Of a stretch of 8,904 nt of DNA, positions 1 to 5,753 are shown in pieces (position 1 is the stretch's first letter; every line of letters starts with the position of its first letter). Location: positions 1 through 8,904 of the forward strand of contig JAGLDA010000087.1 in the NCBI GenBank assembly GCA_023145955.1, in the 5' to 3' direction. The DNA comes from Bacteroidales bacterium (lineage in GTDB: Bacteria > Bacteroidota > Bacteroidia > Bacteroidales > UBA1556). The notes under the pieces are model-generated. The model was not told where the DNA came from. It did no database searches and was given only the letters and a program-made list of their open reading frames with translations. Both the position numbers and the translations under genes were made by a program.

Positions 1-245
1 GAAAAAATGTTGCAACTTGCCCATCTTACATCAGCACCCAATGCTACTAATGTTTCAATCAATACAGCAGTTTGTATAGTCATATGTAATGAACCCATTA
101 TACGTACTCCATTTAATGGTTTATCTATACTGTGCTTTTTGCGAATAGACATTAAACCTGGCATTTCCTGCTCAGCAATTTCTATTTCTTTGCGTCCCCA
201 ATCTGCAAGATTGATGTCTGCAATTTTATATTCAATATTTGACAT
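1..245 (-). CDS. ahcY: Adenosylhomocysteinase (S-adenosylhomocysteine hydrolase), N-terminal part, cut by window edge
   Basis: Cytosolic NAD-dependent enzyme that reversibly splits S-adenosylhomocysteine into adenosine and homocysteine, removing the inhibitory by-product of methyltransferases in the activated methyl cycle. The minus strand from the ATG at 245-243 reads without a stop to the window edge (81 full codons plus two bases). It begins MSNIEYKIADINLADWGRKE, then has EIAEQEMPGLMSIRKK at about residues 21-36 and a GSLHMTIQTAVLIETLVALG stretch followed by ADVRWASCNIF at the break. These blocks are the strongly conserved start of the SAHH family, including the substrate-site HMT segment. 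The NAD domain and C-terminus lie outside the window. The start is supported by the family N-terminus and by an A-rich leader with a TAnnTTTG box 45-52 bases upstream. It is transcribed divergently from the operon at 921. Identity is very secure; only the truncation limits the call. Confidence 0.96.
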   Translation of the reverse strand, partial: MSNIEYKIADINLADWGRKEIEIAEQEMPGLMSIRKKHSIDKPLNGVRIMGSLHMTIQTAVLIETLVALGADVRWASCNIF

Positions 246-289
246 TATATCTATGTTTTTATTATTATTTGTATCGTAAAAATCGGCTG

Positions 290-297
290 CAAATGTA
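290..297 (-). promoter_or_regulatory. Bacteroidota-type -7 box for ahcY
   Basis: Read on the minus strand this is TACATTTG, a perfect match to the TAnnTTTG -7 element used by the Bacteroidota primary sigma factor. It lies 45 bases before the ahcY ATG, which predicts a start near 284 and a leader of about 40 bases. I see no clear TTTG -33 element at the usual spacing. It lies downstream of the minus-strand terminator at 352-389, so ahcY would be expressed independently of anything ending there. Confidence 0.55.
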
Positions 298-351
298 AGA
301 ATAATATGTGAAGTAATAATTGATAAATATATTGGAATTATTAACTTTTTG

Positions 352-389
352 GAAATAAAAAAACCTGCAATTATGAGTAATTGCAGGTT
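352..389 (-). terminator. Rho-independent terminator, minus strand, with no annotated gene upstream of it
   Basis: A perfect 12-bp inverted repeat: AACCTGCAATTA (362-373), loop TGAG (374-377), TAATTGCAGGTT (378-389). Seven A residues at 357-363 on the plus strand give a U7 tract at the 3' side of the minus-strand RNA, while the other side has no comparable T run. It is therefore a strong leftward terminator. It lies about 110 bases before the ahcY start codon, with the ahcY -7 box in between. No coding gene is seen on the minus strand to its right, so it may end a small RNA or be left from a lost gene. Confidence 0.8.
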
Positions 390-490
390 AATATCTAATT
401 AAACGAAAAGCCAAAATCAAGTTTTGTAATTAATTTCAGAATATACACACACACAATATGAAATAATTACAATATTTTTAGCCAATCATG
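357..490 (-). ncRNA. Candidate small RNA of about 130 nt, unidentified
   Basis: This interval is proposed because three signals line up on the minus strand: a TAnnTTTG box (TAAATTTG, 504-497), a stem-loop (472-424), and the strong U-tract terminator (389-357). A start about 7 bases after the box would be near 490. No open reading frame of useful length fills it; the longest stretch is about 23 codons directly after a stop. I do not recognise a known RNA family (no tmRNA, 6S or SAM-riboswitch core is evident). In AT-rich DNA the -7 box could occur by chance, so the terminator is the only strong element. A decayed gene remnant is an alternative. Confidence 0.3.
424..472. repeat. Imperfect inverted repeat with an (AC)n loop
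   Basis: The left arm TTGTAATTA-A-TTTCA (424-438) pairs with TGAAATAATTACAA (459-472): 14 base pairs with a single bulged A at 433. The loop holds a run of alternating AC (445-454), read as GT on the minus strand. The arms are AT-only apart from a few G-C pairs, so the stem is weaker than the neighbouring terminator. It would form the body of the candidate minus-strand RNA. The repeat itself is directly visible; its role is inferred. Confidence 0.6.
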
Positions 491-496
491 GTAAAA

Positions 497-504
497 CAAA
501 TTTA
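497..504 (-). promoter_or_regulatory. Possible -7 box for the candidate minus-strand RNA
   Basis: The minus strand reads TAAATTTG, which fits TAnnTTTG exactly. It points toward the orphan terminator at 352-389. There is no evident TTTG -33 element, and matches of this kind are common in AT-rich DNA, so it rests mainly on its position relative to the hairpin and terminator. Confidence 0.3.
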
Positions 505-825
505 TTAAACACCTAATCCACGTTTAATGAGAAATAGTGGAAACTTGATCGACTTTCCGTTTCATATTATAAGACGCAATTACTAATCTTAATCTTTGGT
601 CTAATTCTGTTTTTTTTGCATAAATTTCACAAAATACCTGCAATTTGTTTAATTAAATTACCGCGGTAGTTGTAAAAGGTACGCAATCAGCACTATACGA
701 ATGTGGGATGTGAATTAGTAAATTTCTGATTCATTTTCATTTGTGTGAATAAATATAGAAAAACCTAATTGATAATTAAAGCCCAAAAATATTTAAAAAA
801 AATAAAATTACTTTAAGGTTTTATT
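505..825. other. Non-coding stretch without a recognisable gene
   Basis: No reading frame on either strand exceeds about 30 codons with plausible coding character, and no tRNA or rRNA is seen. What can be seen is a 10-bp GC-centred palindrome at 659-668, a run of eight or nine T at 610-617, and a 10-base copy (ACCTGCAATT, 636-645) of one arm of the terminator at 362-373. A 13-codon minus-strand ORF starting at 565 ends in a stop and is not called as a gene. The stretch may contain decayed coding sequence. Confidence 0.6.
659..668. repeat. Perfect 10-bp palindrome, possible operator
   Basis: TACCGCGGTA is a perfect dyad with a CCGCGG core, in otherwise very AT-rich intergenic DNA between the divergent ahcY and deoxynucleoside kinase genes. 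A dimeric regulator site is possible. It lies about 160 bases upstream of the -7 box at 826, which is far for a simple repressor, so the role is open. Confidence 0.3.
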
Positions 826-851
826 TACCTTTGTAATTCAATTATTGAATT
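826..851 (+). promoter_or_regulatory. Promoter box and start-site dyad for the 921-3901 operon
   Basis: TACCTTTG at 826-833 is a perfect TAnnTTTG -7 box in front of the first gene of the operon. The predicted start is near 840, giving a leader of about 80 bases. Immediately after it lies a dyad, AATTCAA (835-841) and TTGAATT (845-851) with a 3-base spacer, which spans the expected start point. It could act as an operator in DNA or as a weak 5' hairpin in RNA. No good -33 TTTG is seen about 19 bases upstream of the box. Confidence 0.5.
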
Positions 852-920
852 GTAGTTTTGCGACTAATTATTTGATAAATATATATTTTAGTATTAACCC
901 CCGAAAAGATTTTTAATAAT

Positions 921-1535
921 ATGCATATTGCTATCGCAGGAAATATAGGAGCTGGAAAAACTACACTTACTCGTTTGCTAGCAAAACACTTTAAGTGGGA
1001 AGCTCATTATGAGGATGTTGAAACAAACCCATATTTAAATAGTTTTTATGAAGATATGCAACGTTGGTCTTTTAACTTGCAAGTATACTTCTTAAATAGT
1101 AGACTTCGTCAGGTGGTTGATATACGTGATAGCGGTAAAACAGTTATTCAAGATCGTACTATCTTTGAGGATGCATACATATTTGCTCCCAATTTGCATG
1201 AAATGGGGCTTATGCCATCGCGCGATTTTGAGAATTATGAAACTCTCTTTGAATTAATGTCTTCATTTGTTCAAGCTCCTGATTTGTTGATATATTTGCG
1301 CTCTTCGGTGCCAAACTTGGTAAATCAGATTCAAAATAGAGGTAGAGATTACGAAAATTCCATTAGGTTAGATTATTTAAAAAGTTTGAATGATAGATAC
1401 GAGAAGTGGATTGATACATATGATGAAGGGAAACTTCTTATTATTAATGTAGATAATTTGGATTATTATAATAACCCAGAAGACTTGGGATTTATTATTG
1501 ATAAAATTAATGGTGAAATAAATGGCTTATTCTAA
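921..1535 (+). CDS. Deoxynucleoside kinase (deoxyadenosine/deoxyguanosine kinase type)
   Basis: Cytosolic salvage enzyme that phosphorylates a deoxynucleoside at the 5' position using a nucleoside triphosphate, feeding dNTP synthesis. The 204-residue protein is the usual length of bacterial dNK-family kinases. The P-loop GNIGAGKT is at residues 7-14, a conserved Glu follows at 31, FNLQVYFL at 51-58 corresponds to the substrate-site helix, DRTIFEDAYIFA at 78-89 is the family DRS/ERS motif, and the Arg-rich lid NRGRDYE is at 139-145, followed by the YLKSLNDRYEKW segment at 152-163. Bacteroidota members are usually annotated as deoxyadenosine or deoxyguanosine kinases, but base preference cannot be read from the sequence. 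The ATG at 921 gives the P-loop its normal N-terminal position; no alternative upstream start is in frame nearby. It is the first gene of the operon, and kdsB begins 3 bases after its stop. Confidence 0.9.
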   Translation: MHIAIAGNIGAGKTTLTRLLAKHFKWEAHYEDVETNPYLNSFYEDMQRWSFNLQVYFLNSRLRQVVDIRDSGKTVIQDRTIFEDAYIFAPNLHEMGLMPSRDFENYETLFELMSSFVQAPDLLIYLRSSVPNLVNQIQNRGRDYENSIRLDYLKSLNDRYEKWIDTYDEGKLLIINVDNLDYYNNPEDLGFIIDKINGEINGLF

Positions 1536-1538
1536 GTT

Positions 1539-2264
1539 ATGTCTATAATTGCTATTATACCTGCACGTTATGATTCTTCACGCTTTCCAGGCAAGCCTCT
1601 TGCTGATATTGATGGAAAGAGTATGATACATCGCGTTTATTTAAAAGCTTCGCAAGTTAAAAGCCTTGATAAGGTTGTAGTGGCTACTGATGATAAAAGA
1701 ATTTATGACCACTGTGCATCCTTGGATATAAATGTTGTAATGACAGCAAAAGAGCATAGTAATGGTACGGAAAGAATTACTGAAGTAGTAAAAAAGGAAA
1801 CTAAAAAGTACGATTATATTCTTAATATTCAAGGTGATGAGCCTTTTGTTCATATCGAGCAAATTGATAGCCTTTGCAATTTAATTTCTTCTGGTAATTA
1901 TGATATTGCAACTTTAGCAAAGCAAATAACAGATGATAATGAGAAGAAATCGCCAAACGTTGTTAAGCTTGTTAAGAGTAATGAGGGTAGGGCGTTATAT
2001 TTTTCTCGTTATGGAATTCCCTTTGATAGAAATGCTGTAAATCCAATAATGTATAAGCATATTGGAATGTATGCTTTTAAGCATAAAGTATTGCTAGAAC
2101 TTGAAAAACTTTCTCCAGCTGAATTGGAACAAAGTGAGTCTTTAGAACAGCTTAGGTGGTTGCAAAATGATTATATAATTGGAGTTGCAGAAACTCAATA
2201 CGAAAGTTATGGTATAGATACTCCTGAAGATATTGTAAATGCATTATATAAAATAAAAAGATAA
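1539..2264 (+). CDS. kdsB: 3-deoxy-manno-octulosonate cytidylyltransferase (CMP-KDO synthetase)
   Basis: Activates KDO with CTP to give CMP-KDO and pyrophosphate, the sugar donor for the inner core of lipopolysaccharide; a cytosolic enzyme. The 241 residues are close to the family length of about 250. The nucleotide-binding start IPARYDSSRFPGKPL is at residues 7-21, ATDD at 49-52, the KDO-site region HSNGTERI at 73-80 and the metal/nucleotide motif QGDEPF at 98-103. The YFSRYGIPF segment, the KHIGMYAF block and the C-terminal EQLRWLQN and GIDTPED motifs complete the family pattern. Its presence implies a Gram-negative cell with KDO-containing LPS. It lies 3 bases after the kinase stop and 1 base before the next start codon, so translational coupling is likely. 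No anomalies. Confidence 0.96.
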   Translation: MSIIAIIPARYDSSRFPGKPLADIDGKSMIHRVYLKASQVKSLDKVVVATDDKRIYDHCASLDINVVMTAKEHSNGTERITEVVKKETKKYDYILNIQGDEPFVHIEQIDSLCNLISSGNYDIATLAKQITDDNEKKSPNVVKLVKSNEGRALYFSRYGIPFDRNAVNPIMYKHIGMYAFKHKVLLELEKLSPAELEQSESLEQLRWLQNDYIIGVAETQYESYGIDTPEDIVNALYKIKR

Positions 2265-2265
2265 T

Positions 2266-3228
2266 ATGCAGAAAATAAGTATACATATTAGTAAACTGCT
2301 TTTTAGTAATTCTAAAGTAGTTGTTAATGGCTTGGGTTATTTTGAAGCTATTGATAAAGAAGCATATCATCATCCTGTTAGTCATGATTTTACCCCAAAA
2401 ACTAAAAAGATTACTTTTCATTTAGATAAGAATGCAAAGGACTCTCTACTAGCAAAAACTTTGGGAAGTAATAATGCCGACATACTAATTAGCGCTTTTG
2501 TTAAACAAGTAATTAAGGATTTACGAGATGGTAAGAAAGCCGTTATTCCGCATATAGGTGTTATTTCTATTCACGAGAAAGGTGGAATAGTTTTTATTCA
2601 AGATAAAGATATTGCTTTTGATAATAATTTCTTTGGAATGGAGGAATTCCATCAAGAGCCTATAACAGTTGCGCAAGCTAGTCCTAAGGCAATAATTATA
2701 CCTAATAAGGAGAAAGAGAAGGGAAGTAATAAAATGTGGATTTGGATTGCAATAGTTGGTATTGTAGCTTCTTTAATTATAGTATATGTATTCTTAAATG
2801 ATGATGCTAAATTGCAAAATGATAAATCTGAGGTGGTTATTACTGATAAACTTGAAATTAAGGGAGTAAAGAAAATAGAGGCTAAGGAAATAGTTGCTAA
2901 CTCTGTTGAAAATGAAGATATTGCTATAAATACTGATACAGTGGTTGATATTATTGTTGAAACCCCTGTTGTAGAAGCTAATGTTGCTGAAAATGGAGCG
3001 TATTATGTAATGGCGGGTTGCTTTAAATCCTCTCATAAGGCAAAGCACTATTTGCGCGAGCTTAAAAATGGTGATTACCCAAATGCTAGTATTAATGGTA
3101 AAACATCTAGTGGATTAATTAGGGTTTGTTATGATAGTTTTAGTAATGAAACAGCTGCTGAAGAGTATATGCTTAAAGTATCCAAAAAAGAGAATAAAGA
3201 TCTTTGGATGCAGTTAATAGAAGAATAG
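2266..3228 (+). CDS. HU-CCDC81 and SPOR domain membrane protein
   Basis: Predicted single-pass inner-membrane protein of 320 residues. Residues 1 to about 135 resemble the paired CCDC81-like prokaryotic HU domains: the start with LLFSNSKVVVNGLGYFEA, then DILISAFVKQVIKDLRDGKKAVIPHIGVI at 72-100. A basic stretch KEKEKGSNK (148-156) precedes one hydrophobic helix at about 157-177, so the N-terminus should face the cytoplasm. An acidic, Val/Glu-rich linker (about 178-242) leads to a C-terminal SPOR domain (about 244-318, beginning AYYVMAGCFKSS), which in other proteins binds denuded peptidoglycan glycan strands in the periplasm. HU-CCDC81/SPOR proteins are a known Bacteroidota architecture; to my knowledge their precise role is not established. 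A part in septum or cell-wall biology is inferred from SPOR. The ATG at 2266 starts 1 base after the kdsB stop, and trmB follows after 4 bases. There is no signal peptide. Confidence 0.85.
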   Translation: MQKISIHISKLLFSNSKVVVNGLGYFEAIDKEAYHHPVSHDFTPKTKKITFHLDKNAKDSLLAKTLGSNNADILISAFVKQVIKDLRDGKKAVIPHIGVISIHEKGGIVFIQDKDIAFDNNFFGMEEFHQEPITVAQASPKAIIIPNKEKEKGSNKMWIWIAIVGIVASLIIVYVFLNDDAKLQNDKSEVVITDKLEIKGVKKIEAKEIVANSVENEDIAINTDTVVDIIVETPVVEANVAENGAYYVMAGCFKSSHKAKHYLRELKNGDYPNASINGKTSSGLIRVCYDSFSNETAAEEYMLKVSKKENKDLWMQLIEE

Positions 3229-3232
3229 AGAA

Positions 3233-3901
3233 ATGGGAAGAAAGAATAAACTAAAACATTTTGCTGAAAACTTATCTTATGATAATATGTTTCAGCCTAG
3301 CTACGAAGAATTATTGGAAGGCTATGATATGCAAGGGAAGTGGGATTCCGACTTTTTTAAGAATGGAAACCCAATAACTCTTGAAGTAGGATGTGGAAAA
3401 GGTGAATATACTGTTGGTTTGGGTGAGAAATATTCTGAAAGAAATTTTATTGGTATGGATATTAAAGGCGCACGTATGTGGCGCGGATGTACCGATTCCA
3501 ATGAGAAAGGTATGACTAATGTTGCATTTGTGCGAAATCATGTGCAAATGGTTCCTAAAATATTTGCTGAGGCTGAAATTGATGAGCTTTGGATAACCTT
3601 TCCTGATCCGCAACCTAAAAAGGAAAATAAGCGACTTACCTCGCCTAGATTTATGGATTATTATCGTAATATATTAAAGCCTGGTGCTATCATTAATTTT
3701 AAAACTGATAGTGAGCCTCTATTTGATTATACGCTTGAAATGATTGCAGAAGAAGGCCATGAGCTATTGGTTTCTGTTAAGGATTTGTATAATGTGGAAG
3801 GTTATGAGGTTGTGAAATCTATAAAAACTTTTTACGAAAATAAATTTTCATTACAAGGTTATGCTATTAATTATATGCAGTTTAAACTGAAAAAAATATA
3901 A
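3233..3901 (+). CDS. trmB: tRNA (guanine-N7-)-methyltransferase
   Basis: SAM-dependent enzyme that makes m7G at position 46 in the variable loop of tRNAs; cytosolic. The 222-residue protein has the class I methyltransferase SAM site LEVGCGKGEYTVGLG at residues 50-64, FIGMDIKGARMW at 72-83, the family signature TFPDPQPKKENKRL at 122-135 (the equivalent of the FPDPW.K..H.KRR motif of proteobacterial TrmB) and a C-terminal substrate-site INFKTDSEPLFDY at 154-166. The short basic start MGRKNKLKHF is typical of the Bacteroidota branch and supports the ATG at 3233. It produces S-adenosylhomocysteine, which the divergent ahcY product would recycle, though that is true of any methyltransferase. It is the last gene of the tightly spaced part of the operon; recN starts 44 bases on. 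Confidence 0.95.
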   Translation: MGRKNKLKHFAENLSYDNMFQPSYEELLEGYDMQGKWDSDFFKNGNPITLEVGCGKGEYTVGLGEKYSERNFIGMDIKGARMWRGCTDSNEKGMTNVAFVRNHVQMVPKIFAEAEIDELWITFPDPQPKKENKRLTSPRFMDYYRNILKPGAIINFKTDSEPLFDYTLEMIAEEGHELLVSVKDLYNVEGYEVVKSIKTFYENKFSLQGYAINYMQFKLKKI

Positions 3902-3945
3902 TACATTTAAAAACAAATTTATAAAATTCATATTCAATACTAAAT

Positions 3946-5601
3946 ATGCTTAAATCACTTTATATAAATAATTATGCTTTAATTGACAAATTGGAATTAG
4001 ATTTTGATTCGGGTTTGAATGTTATTACTGGTGAAACTGGTGCTGGTAAGTCCATAATTATAGGTGCTTTAGGACTTATTCTTGGTAATAGAGCAGATAA
4101 AAATGTTGTTAATAAGAATACTAATAAAAAGTGTATTGTTGAAGGGGTTTATGATAAACTAAGTGAAAAAGTTATAGTTTTACTTACTACAAATGATTTT
4201 GATGTAGAAGATGTTCTAAGAATAAGACGAGAGATTACAGCTGAAGGGAAATCAAGAGCATTTATTAATGATACTCCAGCTAGTTTGTCTCAACTGAAAT
4301 CTTTTGCTACGCTATTGATAGATGTTAATAGTCAAAATCAAGCTTATATTTTTAAGAAACCTGAGTTTCAGTTATCTATGCTTGATGACCTGGCAGGTAC
4401 TAATTCAGAAATGGATGCTTACACTGTTAAGTATAAGAAATATAGTGAGTTGCGTAAGAAATATAATTCCTTAATTGAGAAAGAAAAGGAAGCGCAAAAG
4501 AATCAAGATTTTATAAAGTTTCAATTTGAGGAGCTAGAATTGGCAAGTCTGATAAGTGGAGAAGAGAAGCAGATTCGCTCAGAGCTACAATTAATGGATA
4601 ATGCGGAGCTTATTAAGGAGACTTTATATCTTACAACTCAAAAATTAAGTGAAAATGATGCTAATATAGTTTCTGATATAGAAATGGTATTATCGGAATT
4701 GCAATCATTGCAGCAAATTCATAGTAAATATGTTGAATTATATGAACGCCTGAATTCTAGCTTGTTAGAGCTTAAGGATGTTGCTGCTGAATATGGGTAT
4801 TTGAATGAGAATACGGAATTCGAACCAGAAAAGCATACTCAGTTACAAGATAGGTTAGATATGATTCTTCATTTGCAGCAGAAACATGGGTTGCATTCCG
4901 TAGAAGAGTTAATTGAATATAAAGATGTGCTGGATAGTCAGTTGCTAGATTTCGGCACCTTATCACAGGAGATTGAAATGGTAAATGCAGAAGTGTCTAA
5001 ATCTTATAAAATTGTGGAAAGTGCTGCTGCAGTGCTTTCTAAAAAGAGATTGAGAGCTATTCCTATGATAAAGAAAAGAATAGTTCTGGGATTACAGGAT
5101 TTAGGTATGAAAGATGCAAATTTTCAGATATCTGTGAATATACTTGAAAATATTACTGCTGTGGGCATTGACGCGGTAGATTTTCTATTTAGCTCCAATA
5201 AAGGTCATAAGGCTGACTCTGTGGCAAAGGTAGCCTCTGGAGGTGAGCTTTCTAGGCTTGTATTAACTTTAAAATCAATGCTATCTGTAAATAAAAACCT
5301 TCCTACGGTTATATTTGATGAGATAGATACAGGGGTTTCTGGTGATATTGCTACTAAGGTAGGCAATGTGATGCAGAAAATGGCTGATAATATGCAAGTT
5401 ATAACAATAACTCATCTTCCACAGATTGCTGCAAAGGGAAGTGCTCATTATAAGGTGTTTAAAAAAGAGATTGAAGATGTTACTTATAGTGATATTCTTC
5501 TACTAAGTAAAGAGCAAAGGTCGCAGGAAATAGCTCTAATGATTAGTGGTGATGCTAATAATGAATCGGCATTAAAGATGGCTGAAGAGCTTATGAATTA
5601 A
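3946..5601 (+). CDS. recN: DNA repair protein RecN (SMC-like ATPase)
   Basis: Cohesin-like ATPase that acts at DNA double-strand breaks with RecA during recombinational repair. The 551 residues match the usual length of about 550. The N-terminal half-site carries the Walker A GETGAGKS at residues 29-36. A central helical, coiled-coil-prone region runs from about 155 to 375. The C-terminal half-site has the ABC signature ASGGELSR at 430-437, the Walker B TVIFDEID at 454-461, GVSGDIA at 463-469 and the H-loop ITHLPQIAAKG at 488-498. The order is complete, so the gene looks intact. One deviation: the block usually written DIHxQHxxQ reads DVNSQNQ at 126-132, with both His replaced by Asn and the central Gln retained. 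The leader of 44 bases after trmB is AT-rich and shows no clear promoter, so read-through from the operon is likely. Confidence 0.95.
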   Translation: MLKSLYINNYALIDKLELDFDSGLNVITGETGAGKSIIIGALGLILGNRADKNVVNKNTNKKCIVEGVYDKLSEKVIVLLTTNDFDVEDVLRIRREITAEGKSRAFINDTPASLSQLKSFATLLIDVNSQNQAYIFKKPEFQLSMLDDLAGTNSEMDAYTVKYKKYSELRKKYNSLIEKEKEAQKNQDFIKFQFEELELASLISGEEKQIRSELQLMDNAELIKETLYLTTQKLSENDANIVSDIEMVLSELQSLQQIHSKYVELYERLNSSLLELKDVAAEYGYLNENTEFEPEKHTQLQDRLDMILHLQQKHGLHSVEELIEYKDVLDSQLLDFGTLSQEIEMVNAEVSKSYKIVESAAAVLSKKRLRAIPMIKKRIVLGLQDLGMKDANFQISVNILENITAVGIDAVDFLFSSNKGHKADSVAKVASGGELSRLVLTLKSMLSVNKNLPTVIFDEIDTGVSGDIATKVGNVMQKMADNMQVITITHLPQIAAKGSAHYKVFKKEIEDVTYSDILLLSKEQRSQEIALMISGDANNESALKMAEELMN

Positions 5602-5627
5602 ATTTTACTAGATTATTTTTAAATATA

Positions 5628-5646
5628 GAATATGATATTCCATATT
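5628..5646. repeat. Overlapping AT-rich inverted repeats after recN
   Basis: GAATATGATATTC (5628-5640) is a perfect 6-bp dyad around a central G. It overlaps a second dyad, AATATG (5629-5634) with CATATT (5641-5646). It could be a weak transcription-end hairpin for recN or an operator upstream of hutI, but it has no GC-rich stem or following T-tract and may be chance in AT-rich DNA. Confidence 0.25.
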
Positions 5647-5720
5647 ATTATTGGAGTATTTATTAACATCATACAAGCAGAATACGTAATAAATCAAATT
5701 AATAATTCTTTTTAAATTAT

Positions 5721-5728
5721 TATATTTG
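5721..5728 (+). promoter_or_regulatory. Bacteroidota-type -7 box for hutI
   Basis: TATATTTG matches TAnnTTTG exactly and lies 25 bases before the hutI ATG, so transcription would start near 5735 with a very short A-rich leader. No TTTG -33 element is clear. It separates the hut genes from the housekeeping operon upstream. Confidence 0.55.
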
Positions 5729-5753
5729 CCATCAAATATTATTAAAAATAGTT

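Noticed and set aside
7..279. A 90-codon plus-strand open frame at the left edge.
   Set aside because: It lies antisense to the unmistakable N-terminus of adenosylhomocysteinase on the minus strand, and its product has no family character.
246..400. Possible SAM or SAH riboswitch in front of ahcY, suggested by the terminator upstream.
   Set aside because: No conserved core of a known SAM- or SAH-sensing RNA is visible, and a -7 box between the terminator and ahcY means the terminator need not control ahcY.
445..454. (AC)n dinucleotide run as a phase-variation tract.
   Set aside because: It is only five units long and not inside or next to a coding start.
405..472. Minus-strand stretch reading KLITKLDFGFSFN just before the terminator, like the end of a protein.
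   Set aside because: Only about 23 codons are open before an upstream stop, and the frame runs through the AC/GT repeat and the inverted repeat.
527..565. A minus-strand mini-ORF beginning MKRKVDQVSTISH.
   Set aside because: It stops after 13 codons; the frame continues for another 15 or so codons after the stop with no recognisable family. It could be a remnant, but nothing supports a gene.
1641..1862. Minus-strand open frames inside kdsB, the HU/SPOR gene, trmB, recN and hutI.
   Set aside because: All are antisense to well-supported genes and have no recognisable protein features.
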